Below are positions 45,736-56,395 of a stretch of 64,000 nt of DNA, one piece after another. Where the stretch lies: contig JAECUM010000810.1 of NCBI GenBank assembly GCA_016617855.1, positions 62,001 through 126,000 of the forward strand, given 5' to 3'. This DNA comes from Megalonaias nervosa (taxonomy: Eukaryota; Mollusca; Bivalvia; Unionida; Unionidae). Below the pieces are notes generated by a model. It saw only the letters and a list, made by a program, of their open reading frames with translations. It made no database searches and was not told the origin of the DNA. Numbering within the stretch: position 1 is the first letter of the stretch; every line of letters starts with the position of its first letter. Both the position numbers and the translations under genes were made by a program.

Positions 45736-48700
45736 ACATTATTATACCTAAATGAAAGTTTCTCACTAAAGTCATAAGTATGTGATATGTAGGATAGATA
45801 GGCAAAATGTGAAACCCTGAAGAATTGAACAATTAAAAGCAAGTTGGCACCTAATGGCTATTTAATCATGTCCTGATAAAACAATCCATAAAGTTTTCAG
45901 TCTTTCCTTGTTTAAATCTATTTTCTTCTCACAAATTAGGAGAAAAAAGCAAGTCCTAACGTGTGTTAAGGAAGAAGTGCTTTGGGAATATTGGATTTGA
46001 TTCCACATTACCTGCAAATGGACATTCCTTTGCCATCAGCTGATACTATCAAATACAAATAGGAAATATGAGAACTAATGGCATGATATTTTGGATTTAC
46101 TATTTTCAATGGGTTTGCTACAAATAGCTGTTTGGTTGCAATCAAGTAAAAAGGAGCAGATATGGATTTGTGAATAGATTGATAGTACTGGTCTCGTTTT
46201 CTGTGAAACTTTCAGAGGTGGATTTATCGTTTGACTGAGTGCAACAGCAGCATCAGAAGCCTGAAGCAAAGCAGCATCTGAACAGGAATTTTATGTATCA
46301 TATTTTATCATAAATATTAGTGCATTCCCATTATAAGTCAGAAACTGAAGAAGAATTTGGAAAATTTAAAAAATGACAACAATATAACTAAACTGTTCTT
46401 CATCCTGGAGATGTGTGAAACATGAATTTAAAGCATTCTGTCAATTTATGGTTTAAATATCTAGCACACAATTATGGTATTCTGTTGCTATGGATAAAAT
46501 AAACCAAAAAACTCACATTTTAAACATACCTCGCATTTAAAAATGGCTCAATTATATGGACAGCAGAGCTGGAGTAAAGAAGTTGTAAATGGATTTAGGG
46601 CAGAGCTTGGACAAAGCTGGATACATGTGATCTGACAAGACGACTTTCAAAGTATCATTGTTACTATGGCAACCAAGTATGACATGGTAGCCACTTCCAA
46701 ATCCTGGCTGTGCTTATGTTGCTGGTGCTCAAAAGAAGAGGTTGAAACTTCAGATGACTTTGGGTAAGTTAATAAATTCTTCTGCCTGGATTTTAGAGGT
46801 GATTTGACGTGCTGTGAATCTGCATGTATTGGTATGTGCATGAGCAGAATTCTTATATAATAAACACATGCTTGGAGATTTATACCATTCCTACCTCTAC
46901 AATTTTGTTTCTTCAAGTTGTTACAAATATTTGTATGCAAAAGAACACTTTGTATTTGATAACAAGCCCAAACCATTTTTTCATTAAATTTACAAGGTAT
47001 CAAAGGTAAAATGCCTGACCTCTCTGGTTACTTTTAAAAAATTGTACTATCAGCATACATTCTCCTGTCATTCATTGGAATTTTGGATTTATTAAGGCCC
47101 TATATCCAGATGCGGGAACCCTGTAGCAATGACCTTTTCCATCTGTCTGTCAGTTCAGTCAGTTTGTTTGTCCATCTGTCTGTCTGTCCATACACACTTC
47201 ATGTAACCAGGATAACCCAGTAACCCTATACTTTAACTGGATGTCATTTTAATTTGTAGGTGAATTGCTTATTGCATGTAAGTGTGCCTTTTAAAGGTTT
47301 TATCTTTTCGGGCCCAATATTGATTGAGTTATTACCTTTTTTCCATCGATATTTATCTCCACAATACTAGAATCTTGTCATCAGCATAAAATATTAGCTA
47401 TTCAACATGTAATGATGTAATCATATTTTGAGTCATTCAAGATATACCGATGCAATTTGGTGTGAACATAGTTACATTGACTTCCATGTGCCTTGTTTGG
47501 GGTTCAAGCCTCCTTTAAAAGAATTGCTCATACTACCAGCTCAATTTTCACCAAAATTTTCTGATTTCATGCAGATCTGGCAAAGGGGTTTAGAGTGATG
47601 AAACTCAAGTCAGTTTGATTTTCAGCAATTTACGGTGTTGTTTACAGGGATAGTTGCCCTGACTGCCATCTTCTTCAGTTTTGTTTTCACTGCATACCTT
47701 TACTAAGCTTTGTTGGATTTCAGCCTAATTTGGTGTGCAGCTTTACATTAGTCAGTTTCAGGCATTACATATTATCAGTTAGAAAAGTTATTGTCCAGAT
47801 TGCTTGTTTTCCTAACATTGCTTTCCACAATACAACTTAGCAAGATACTTTTGAGCCAGCCATTTTGTACCTTTATATTAATTAGACATTTAATGAGTTG
47901 GATTTTCAGAATTTTGCATCTTTTAGGAGTTTTTTTGGTTCTGATTGATCATCTCCATATCATAGAAAAGAATATCAATTTATGTCGTTTTATGTCTTTT
48001 ATCCATTGTCACAGTATGTCATTATGTACGTTTATTTAATGATATGTAAGCACAATGGTGGCTGTAGAATTCTCATTAAAAGTTAAAGTTCTAAAACATG
48101 AGAAATATAAAAAGCAATAAAATGAAAAGTGAAGAAAAAGACCCTACCCCCTTAGTGAAGGGGCCGCCATTATTTTGTTGGGTATGAAATTTCTTTCTGC
48201 ATGATAAAATGTTTACATTGGCTACTGAAGACAACTTTTAGCTTCAGAGAGGTATAATACCCAAATTATTGATTTTACTGGTAATCATTGATTACATTGG
48301 GTAATTGCTGATTATACTTAGGTTGCTGAATTCATTTAGTGACCAGCTTCCTGTAATTACAAGAAAAGTGGGGCATTTCCAGTTCAAGCATTTGTTCTGT
48401 AGGCTGTATAGAAGCTGTTGTCAGACTATATTGGGGAAGCTTAATTATTTATATTTTTATCATGACAATTTGTTATGATCAATACTTGTGTATAAAACAA
48501 TTTAAAAACAAGTTAAATATTGACTTGCAACAATTTGATATAATGAGAGGTAGGAGATAAATAATCACATTTTATGTGGTCATAAAAGACCATTGTGGGG
48601 TTCATTTGGAAGAGAAATGAAAAGAATACAGTTTATTGAAGATCCAGTTAATGGAAACTGAGAACAATTAAATTTACAAATTGTGTGCTCATTCAAGATG

Positions 48701-48860
48701 GTAAGGAAAGTACAGAGTTGTTTATGTAATTTATGTGGCATTCTTCAGAATTCTTTTCATACATGGTGGAAGTCCTACTCTTAGGGGCAAAAAGTTAATG
48801 TTGTAACAGCTTATATCAGTCAATGTTGTTTTCAGGTTCTAGTATCCAAAGAAAAGAATA
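44745..48860. other. Mostly non-coding; (TA)n at 45690-45731
   Basis: Apart from the candidate first exon at 46666, I see only AT-rich sequence, a (TA)n run, and a CTGT-rich stretch near 47140-47190. Open readings at 45314-45640 and 46647-47003 show no motif. Confidence 0.45.
46666..46763 (+). other. Candidate first coding exon, unknown protein
   Basis: An ATG with G at +4 opens a frame reading MATKYDMVATSKSWLCLCCW, then CSKEEVETSDDFG, and ends exactly at GTAAGT, a consensus donor. The cysteine cluster LCLCCWC could be a palmitoylation-type patch. With 32 codons and no homology, this is only a candidate. Confidence 0.2.
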
Positions 48861-48867
48861 TTGATGC

Positions 48868-50005
48868 AATGTGAGTTACATTAGTAGTAGATATCAAATA
48901 AGATACTAGCAGTGTGGAGTAACATCAGTAGTAGATATCAAATAAGATACTAGCAATGTGGAGTTACATCAGCAGTAGATATCAAATAAGATACTAGCAA
49001 TGTGGAGTTACATCAGTAGTAGTTATCAAATAAGATACTAGCAGTGTGGAGTTACATCAGTAGTAGATATCAAATAAGATACTAGCAGTGTGGAGTTACA
49101 TCATTGGTAGATATCAAATAAGATTCTAGCAATGTGGAGTTACATCAGTAGAAGTTATCAAATAAGATGCAGTAGAACCTGTCTTGAGAGACCACTGCTA
49201 TGAAAGACCACCAGTCTTAAGAGACCAGGTTCTCCTTGAACAGATTTATTGGTTATATAGTGCTGTGATCTGTCATGAGAGACCAGCTGCCTTGAGAGAC
49301 CATTAGTTTTTGGCAGAAGGGGTGGTCTTTTAAGACAGGTTCTACTGTACTAGCAATGTGGAGTTACATCAGTAGTAGATATCAAATAAGATACTAGCAA
49401 TGTGAGTTACATCAGTAGTAGATATCACATAAGATACTAGCAGTGTGGAGTTACATCAGTAGTAGATATCAAATAAGATACTAGCAGTGTGGCATTACGT
49501 CAGTAGTAGTTATCAAATAAGATACTAGCAATGTGGAGTTACATCAGTAGTAGATATCAAATAAGATACTAGCAGTGTGAGTTACATCAGTAGTAGATAA
49601 AATAAGATACTAGCGGTGTGGAGTTACATCAGTAGTAGATATCAAATAAGATACTAGCAATGTGGAGTTACATCAGTGGTAGATATCAAATAAGATACTA
49701 GCAATGTGGAGTTACATCAGTAGAAGTTATCAAATAAGATACTAGCAATGTGGAGTTACATCAGTAGTAGATATCAAATAAGATACTAGCAATGTGAGTT
49801 ACATCAGTAGTAGATATCACATAAGGTACTAGCAATGTGAGTTACATCAGAAGTAGATATCAAAGAGACTAGCATTGTGGATTTACATCAGTAGTAGTTA
49901 TCAAATAAGATACCAGCATTGTGGAGTTACATCAGTAGTAGATATCAAATAAGATACTAGCAATGTGAGTTACATCAGTAATAGATATCAAATAATATAC
50001 TAGCA
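48868..50005. repeat. 44-bp tandem array, about 22 units, split by a MITE
   Basis: The unit contains GTGGAGTTACATCAGTAGTA, GATATCAAATAAG and ATACTAGCAAT. Units are 40-44 bp with small deletions (GTGAGTTAC types). The array is interrupted at 49170-49347 and ends next to an RT scrap. Confidence 0.95.
49170..49347. mobile_element. 178-bp MITE inserted in the 44-bp array
   Basis: The ends are CAGTAGAACCTGTCTTGAGA and, complemented, CAGTAGAACCTGTCTTAAAA. The array unit AAGATACTAGC is opened at TA: the right flank keeps TA (49348-49349) and the left reads TG (49168-49169), a one-base change. The interior repeats GAGACCA-type words five times. The TA target and CAGTAGAACC ends fit pogo/Tigger-type elements. 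Confidence 0.9.
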
Positions 50006-50039
50006 ATTAATACCATCGTGCTCCTTGCTAATGAATAAT

Positions 50040-50500
50040 AGTCATAAACATAAACAGAATAAAACCTTTGCAAGATTTCAGGAAAGCTTATGACTTTTGA
50101 GCATGTAATCCTTTAGAGCACACTAAAAATCCACCAGCGTGATGACAGTACACCTGGTTTAGCTCATATGTAAATGAGAGAATACAACAGGTTTACATAA
50201 TGAAAAACTGTCTGAGCCTGGAACACTTAGTTATGATGCTCATAAGTTTCAGTTTTATAGGTCAGTTACTTTTATTACTATGATTTTGTTATCAGTTAAA
50301 ATTGACCAGCTCCATTTATTGAGAGACAAGGTTTCATCTTCTGATCTCTACGCCAATGAGGCAGCATTGTCAGACCTACAAACAAAAAGCATGAATATAA
50401 ATTTCTCCACAGGCTACCCTAAACAAACTGAACTACTGGATCAGAGGAAATTTGGCATGATACTTAATACGGGGAAAACTTAATGGATTACTTAACATGG
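50040..50500 (+). pseudogene. Non-LTR RT fragment with altered catalytic motif
   Basis: 50075-50100 reads QDFRKAYDF (RT motif A region, normally LDFRKAFD). About 50157-50225 reads WFSSYVNERIQQVYIM. About 50347-50373 reads LYANEAALS where LYADDAAL is expected. 50446-50470 reads GMILNTGKT, the N-x-x-K-T motif. The order is right but frames shift and the GVPQGS block is lost. The two catalytic aspartates have become N and E, so it is inactive. It directly follows the 44-bp array. Confidence 0.65.
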
Positions 50501-50509
50501 ACGGAGATA

Positions 50510-51261
50510 ACAAATCTTGATAGCAATGGACCAGGTCTAAAAATGGAAGGATATAAATTTCAAATGGCCTTTCAAGTACATGGAGTTTTTGTAGATGATA
50601 CCAGTGATCTAACTTCATGAAGAATTTTCCAAGCATCTGGAATGAGTTGCAGCAGATACTCAACCCTTGTGATCTACCTTAGCACTTTTCACTTTTCCAT
50701 TGCACTTGCACTCATACTTAATAAACCACATGCCCACGATACAAGCTTAGTACTGAAAAGGGGTCCAGACCATGTAAGTATTATGTTAAGAGTGAAGATT
50801 GAGAGTGTAGAACACTTCCAGTACATGGCCCTTTGGATGAATATGTATTAAGTGACGTTGGTAGCTCAGAAAACTAGTTTCATGCCTGGTCCTCAGTTTC
50901 TTAATGGTGTTTTAAATTTCAGTGATACTTTTCAGCTATATGGGTGTCATTTTTATGTGTATAATTTGCTTTTCAAAAGTCGATGAGACATCTTTATGAA
51001 TTAGAGCTTTTGGAAGTTAAGAGGCAGAAAATGTTAAAAATTTTCTTTTGAAATTTAGTTAAATTATTATAGAAATATCTTTAGGTACATGTATTTTCAC
51101 TTTGGTGTAACAGGATGTAAAAATAAAGCTGCACAGTCATAAAAATATGGGAAACCTGGGGTGAGCGTAACACTGACCAGATGAAAAATTAAATTTTGCA
51201 TTCTGTGGCTCTTGTCACATGTCTGGCCGTAAAGATGTATAAAAGTTCATTGATAATAATC

Positions 51262-51298
<37 letters not shown>

Positions 51299-52265
51299 TA
51301 ACTCATCAGGCTGTATGAAAACTCATTAATAATAATAATAATAATAATAATATCTTTAAGTGCCTTTCTTAGTATTTACACCCTGTATTTTGGCCACATG
51401 ATTTGACACAGTGCAGCAGAAACTATATATTGTTATTGATTCTAAGCAATAGAATTACTTAGATTACATTATTATAATTACAAATAGTTATAAATAGTCA
51501 ATAAACTGCCACTACAATAATGATTTTTAACAAATTTTTTTAGAGCTTTGCCAAAGATTGATAAGTCGAAAAGACTCGAATTTAGCTTAGAATTAACCCC
51601 TAAAAATGTAGTTGTAAAGTTTAGGTTACTTATCCATAACATTGGTGACTCTTTTGGTTTGAATAGATGAGTACTGTGAAAACATCTGTGCAAATGCTTG
51701 CATTTTTGTATATAATAGTTGTTTTAAAACAGTTTAGAAATGTTTTTGACTTTGTCAGTTTCTGGTGTATTTTATATACTAACAAATGCTGAATTGCTTT
51801 TTGAAGTGGCAGTTGATTAATTCTACTTTTTTGTAATTACAGTACTGTAATCTAAGTACTCCTATCTCTGTGAATCGTTAAAGATACATGTACCACCAAT
51901 CTGTTTTATACTGGTACTAACTGAATATAGCACACACATTGACTGCAAGTGAGGTTCTTTAATGGTATAACGCTACCAATTGTACAACCCCAGGTGGGTG
52001 GAGCTTAAGGTGTAGGGAACATTGCATTCAGAAATAAACCACAAAACTAGCTGTGATTGGTGCATTATGTAAGAGTTGTACTTTCTGTTAGGCTTTAAAA
52101 AAAAGTTGAGCCTCTTGGCAACATGTGAGATTATGTTAATTCATAACTATATCACATTTTATATTTTTTATGATTTTTTTTAAATGTGGTACACATGACT
52201 GAAAATGTGTCTGGTGTAACTAGATAACTTTTACCCCTGTCTAGTTCCAGCAGAGTTATCTCTTT
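50510..52265. other. Non-coding; (AAT)n at 51258-51297 and 51329-51350
   Basis: Two (AAT)n runs separated by a 30-bp spacer. No coding segment supported. Confidence 0.45.
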
Positions 52266-52269
52266 TAAA

Positions 52270-53040
52270 TGCAGTGGAGTGTTACGTGACAAGGGCTCGT
52301 ACTCAGTAACAAAGAAAAGAGTGAAAGCCAACAAGCTTTGTATATTTTAACAAAATAATTTATTTCCCTAGAAAACAATGTAAAAATTGGTAAATAGGAT
52401 TTACAGTTTGTGAATATAATCCAAAATTTGATCCTAAGAATGAAAACACAAGTCCTGTCACTAAATAGTTCTATTAGAATCCAGGTTCGAATCTCGACAA
52501 CGTACAAATATGGAAGGTGATGACGTCAGATGTGGTCCATTGTACGAATATCAACAATTCCTCAATTGAATCAGTTTTTGTTTCAGAATAATTCCAGAAT
52601 AAATTTCCGTGAATATCTTTCAGAATTTTTTGTAAAAAAGTCAACTTGTTGAGTTTCCAGGAGAATAAATTATTAAATCCAAAAGTCAGATGAAAAACAA
52701 ACAATCTGGCAACAAATAAAAAGAAACACCTTGTTCCTTCAAGATGTTAAAACGACTCTCCCAGAAGAATATTAAGAATGCGTATTTAAACCCCAAAAAC
52801 ATCATTTCAAGTCTCGCGAGATGGGTCATGTGGTCTCTTACTACAAGAAAACTATAACGTACGCCGGTGTAGCCCCACTTAAGAACCAATCACAAAAAAG
52901 CGTTGTTACACATGGTGATCACGCAATCAAAGTATGGCCCTGATACTGACCAATCATTTTAACTGCCTGTTTACGAAGTTCCCAACCTAAGATGAACTAG
53001 GTTAACTAAAAATAATTCTCATGTAACACTTCTACGTCTT
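52270..53040. other. CpG-richer block with TGTTAC...GTAACA ends
   Basis: TGTTACGTGAC near 52281 and CATGTAACA near 53027 form short inverted ends. Inside are the full CRE TGACGTCA (52521-52528), the palindrome TCTCGCGAGA (52812-52821), two CCAAT words (near 52885 and 52949) and TTCGAATCTCGAC. It could be a solo LTR or an unclassified TIR element carrying promoter-like motifs. Flanking duplications were not found (TGGAG against CTTCT), so the class is open. Confidence 0.35.
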
Positions 53041-53415
53041 AAACAAACAATACTTGCTAAAAGAAAACATCGAACTACTGAAAAAAAACTTTGAATCCCT
53101 TCAATAATCATTACAATAAAATGTAATGAAACAAAAATAAAATAAAAAAGAATTTTAAAACTAACACACAAGCAGTTTAATTACATATACGTAAGAGGAG
53201 TACCTGGTTCTGTTCTTGTCAAATTGACAATCTAACATTATTCTCTGTGACAGTGGGTGACATGCATGCTGAGGTAGGATAGAAAGTATATTTATTTCAC
53301 AAAACATTAACATTGAGGTCTATGGAAAAACAATTCGTACCGTGATACCTAATGGGTGAGTGACCTTGCAGTGGAGCTATAGGAAAGAAATTGAGGATGT
53401 TTTATATTCATATTA
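53041..53415. other. A-rich non-coding stretch
   Basis: Nothing recognisable. Confidence 0.45.
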
Positions 53416-53419
53416 AAGT

Positions 53420-53820
53420 TTCTGTGTAATTTATATACCTATATGTACCTTGTTTGGGGGGTCTGTAATTTATATACCTATATGTACCTTTGTTTGGGGG
53501 AGTCTGTGTAATTTATATACCTATATGTACCTTTGTTTGGCGGGTCTGTGTAATTTACCTATATGTACCTTTGTTTGGGGGTCTGTGTAATTTATATACC
53601 TATATGTACCTTTGTTTGGGGGGTCTGTGTAATTTATATACCTATATGTACCTTTGTTTGGGGGTGTGTGTAATTTATATACCTATATGTACCTTTGTTT
53701 GAGGGGTCTGTGTAATTTATATACCTATATGTACCTTTGTTTGGGGGCCTTAAGATTAATCAGTTGTCCAACAGATTATGTTGTTTTCTTTAAATAAAGT
53801 TCTTTTAATTATTATTATTA
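53420..53820 (+). mobile_element. Non-LTR 3' end carrying a 41-bp tandem repeat
   Basis: Eight units containing GTGTAATTTATATACCTATA and TGTACCTTTGTTTGGGG lie at 53420-53747. They are followed by a CTTTAAATAAAGTTC box and (ATT)n, the same terminal layout as at 33.9 kb. Likely an expanded 3' UTR; the coding part is absent. Confidence 0.7.
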
Positions 53821-53824
53821 GAAG

Positions 53825-54829
53825 AACCCACTTTGTGTAACAACTGCAACAGCTGAGGTTGAGAACACAATTTTCTCCAATTGTTGTGCAAGTACTGAGG
53901 GCTAATCAGTTAAGGCATAGGGCAAATTTTAGTGACCAGCTCTTGCTCTTGGTACAGGGTTGAAAAATCACTATAAATCCACTTTTCTAGTCAGGCAGGT
54001 ACTAAATGCTCACCTAGAAACAACTATTACTCAACCAGCTATTCATTGCTCTAGGTTGTGTCTAAAATGGTTGCAAATAAAAAGTTAAGACTTGCAAGTA
54101 AAAATTTTCAACCAAGGGTAATCTTAAGAATCCTAATACAGCAATTAGAAAACGACATCAGCACTTTCTAACTACAAGGATATATGTGCCAAGACAAAAG
54201 TTAATAGCTGTATACCTTGTGTTGGGTCCAACACCTGCTGAGCTTTGGTGGCTAATTTCATTATTTTCATGTTGAAGACATATTTGAACATTTTTAGGCT
54301 GACCTTTTAACAAAAATCTTGTAAGCATGTTTAAGGAGATAAAACTTAGATAAATAAAATTTTATGCAGTGTATGAACCAGGATCTTTTCTAGAACTGAA
54401 TATTTAGGGGAGAAAGTGCCTTTTTCATTAAAGAAAGGGTAGGGGGAATTCCTGAATTTGGAAGGGATTTTATGTTAGTGCAGATAATTTGCATGACTCC
54501 AATGAACAGAGTTCAAAGATGGAGCATCATATTTAGAAAAATGAAATAACATTAATGGATTGTACTTGTTAACAATATTGCTACAGTGAATGATGCTGCT
54601 GCTTTTGGCTAATTTGCATGTTCATTAAAATGTGGTATTCAATTGGTAATATCAACTTGTAACTATCCCAGTATTGTTTATGATTTCTTGATAACATTTG
54701 TTTTTCTATTTTTGTATAATGTTTTTTCTATTTCTATATAACATTTTTTTCTATTTCTCAATAACTGTTTTTTTATCTACCAGTATGAAAGTAATCCTTC
54801 AAGAGCAAGTGTGCTTTCTAAGGCAGTGT
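53825..54829. other. Non-coding stretch
   Basis: A TTTTTCTATTTCTATATAAC-like short repeat lies near 54695-54775. Otherwise empty. Confidence 0.45.
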
Positions 54830-54841
54830 CTGCTAAGACTG

Positions 54842-55092
54842 TTGTTGTTGTTGTTGTTGTTGTAGGGTTTAATGCTATTTTTCAGCACAAGATAGGCTAT
54901 ACATGGCAGCCAGTATAATTGGTGGAGGAAGAACCCTGGAAAACCCTGGGAAGAACCACCGACCCATGAGAAGCTACTGTCAAGATTTCTCACGTTAGCC
55001 AAGCCTGAGACTCGAACTCATGCAGACAGAGGTGAGATGGCAGTGATCCGTAACGGTGAGCGCTTTAGACCACTCGGCCACTTGGGGCCCCC
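54842..55092 (-). mobile_element. SINE-A (minus) with (GTT)n
   Basis: (GTT)n, then TTAATGCTATTTTTCAGCAC, the body complement, GAGACTCGAACTC (B box complement) and CACTCGGCCACTTGGGGCCC. CTGCTAAGACTG is duplicated perfectly at 54830-54841 and 55093-55104. Confidence 0.95.
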
Positions 55093-55104
55093 CTGCTAAG
55101 ACTG

Positions 55105-55950
55105 CTTTCCATGTATTTTATATGACAAAGAGAAGCCAGAAATTTTTTTGTTTGCCTTCAAGACAAGGGCTTGCAATGGTGGGCACTAGCAAGCATATGA
55201 GGTAACCAACTCAATTATTCTAAATGTAAAAGATTATTATCTATTTATCTCACATTCCTATATGTGTACGAGTGTTTTCCACTGTGGTGCACTTTCTACA
55301 AGGACTCCTTGAGCATCAAGTGTGCTGAATATTTCCACCCGTCCGTGTGTATTTTCATTTCCACATGTTTAAAATTTTGGAGCTGACTTTACTTTCCTCT
55401 AGGCTATCAGAATCCTTTTACTCCCCATTGTTTGAGCTTAAGTACAGAAGTGTTTTTCCATACTATGTTGGAGTCTTAAGTCTTAAGTCTTAAGAAATAT
55501 AAATTTCATAAACAAGCCAGAAGAAAAAAGTCAAGCCAGAGAAGAAACGATAAGATTAGGGAAATATGAGAAACAGAAAGTTTTGTTAAACTAACCTTTA
55601 TCCTGGCATGGTTCAATATCTGAAATGAAGACAAAAAAGCAAGGACAGGTTGTAAAAAGATTTAAGTAGATGAGTCTGCTTGGATAGATTTTAGATTATA
55701 TGATTTCTCTGTGAACAGTGTTCTCAGATTGCAATATGTGGTGAACTATGAAAGTTAGTGCGAGAAGTTTTTCTGACTTGCAATGTGAACTGTGTATGAA
55801 TGGTGGGTTTAAATTAATGAAAATAATTTCAGTAAATCATTTATATAAATGTTGCATGATGGATACTGATCTGTTTTTGGGATGATTTCATAAGTCTCGA
55901 TATGAGACACACCACACACACAAGTATTTGTAGAAAACTAAAGCTCTTAT
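55105..55950. other. Non-coding stretch
   Basis: Only a GTCTTAA triplet repeat near 55470. No gene. Confidence 0.45.
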
Positions 55951-55951
55951 A

Positions 55952-56034
55952 GTAATACACATCTTCGCTATCCAAGGTTCCGATATGATAACTCTATCTA
56001 CACCTTGGCATATCAGGCAGATATTTCTGTGCTT
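55952..56034 (-). repeat. Inverted 83-bp block, left copy
   Basis: On the minus strand it runs from AAGCACAG to GTATTAC and holds GCCAAGGTGTAGATAG and GAACCTTGG. It aligns without gaps to 58919-59001 (+), with 17 mismatches counted by eye. CCAAGGT/ACCTTGG can pair into a hairpin within the block. Confidence 0.85.
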
Positions 56035-56059
56035 CAGGACTGTGAATTTCATTGGATAT

Positions 56060-56335
56060 GGCTGCAAGCCACTGCATCCAGTCAAAATTAAGTTGTTCAG
56101 ATCTGAACACTATTCCTTCATGATCAAGACATTGGGAGCACACAACTTGAATGGTTTGGTAAATAAGCAATTTTCCACTGCCGGTCTGTGTTTGCATGAA
56201 TAGCTTGAACTCAAATAGACCTGTAATGGCTTCCCTCTGATATGTAGTCATACTTTTGATGTTAAAATTACAAAGTATCCTTGTTAGGTCAATTGCCTCT
56301 GCCATCTTCAGCCAGTGTACAATGCACCGTGCCAT
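56060..56335 (-). pseudogene. RecQ-like helicase N-terminal fragment (minus)
   Basis: The minus strand reads FNIKSMTTYQREAITGLFE, then QTQTGSGKLLIYQ. This is the Q-motif-like YxxQ-x-x-A-I segment followed by Walker A (TGSGKS/LIYQ) of RecQ-type SF2 helicases, about residues 10-75 of the domain. No motif Ia, DEAH box or later helicase motif follows before the stop near 55999, so only the start of the domain is present. It lies next to the left inverted block. It may be cargo or coding sequence of a large DNA transposon (helicase-bearing Academ or Kolobok types exist), or a retained exon of a host gene; I favour the first. Confidence 0.65.
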
Positions 56336-56395
56336 TGGTTAGTTGGCATTAAATACTAAGGGATGCAACTCATGAAATTCAGTAGATGTAACTAG

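Noticed and set aside
48868..50005. Regular direct repeats as a CRISPR-like array
   Set aside because: Units are contiguous with no unique spacers, and the genome is eukaryotic. It is a satellite.
52281..53027. Solo LTR
   Set aside because: TG...CA-style ends exist, but there is no flanking duplication, no primer-binding site and no second copy in the window. Kept only as an open candidate.
53490..53702. 70-codon repeated reading with IYIPICTFV-like units
   Set aside because: It is the 41-bp tandem repeat in translation, with frame changes between units.
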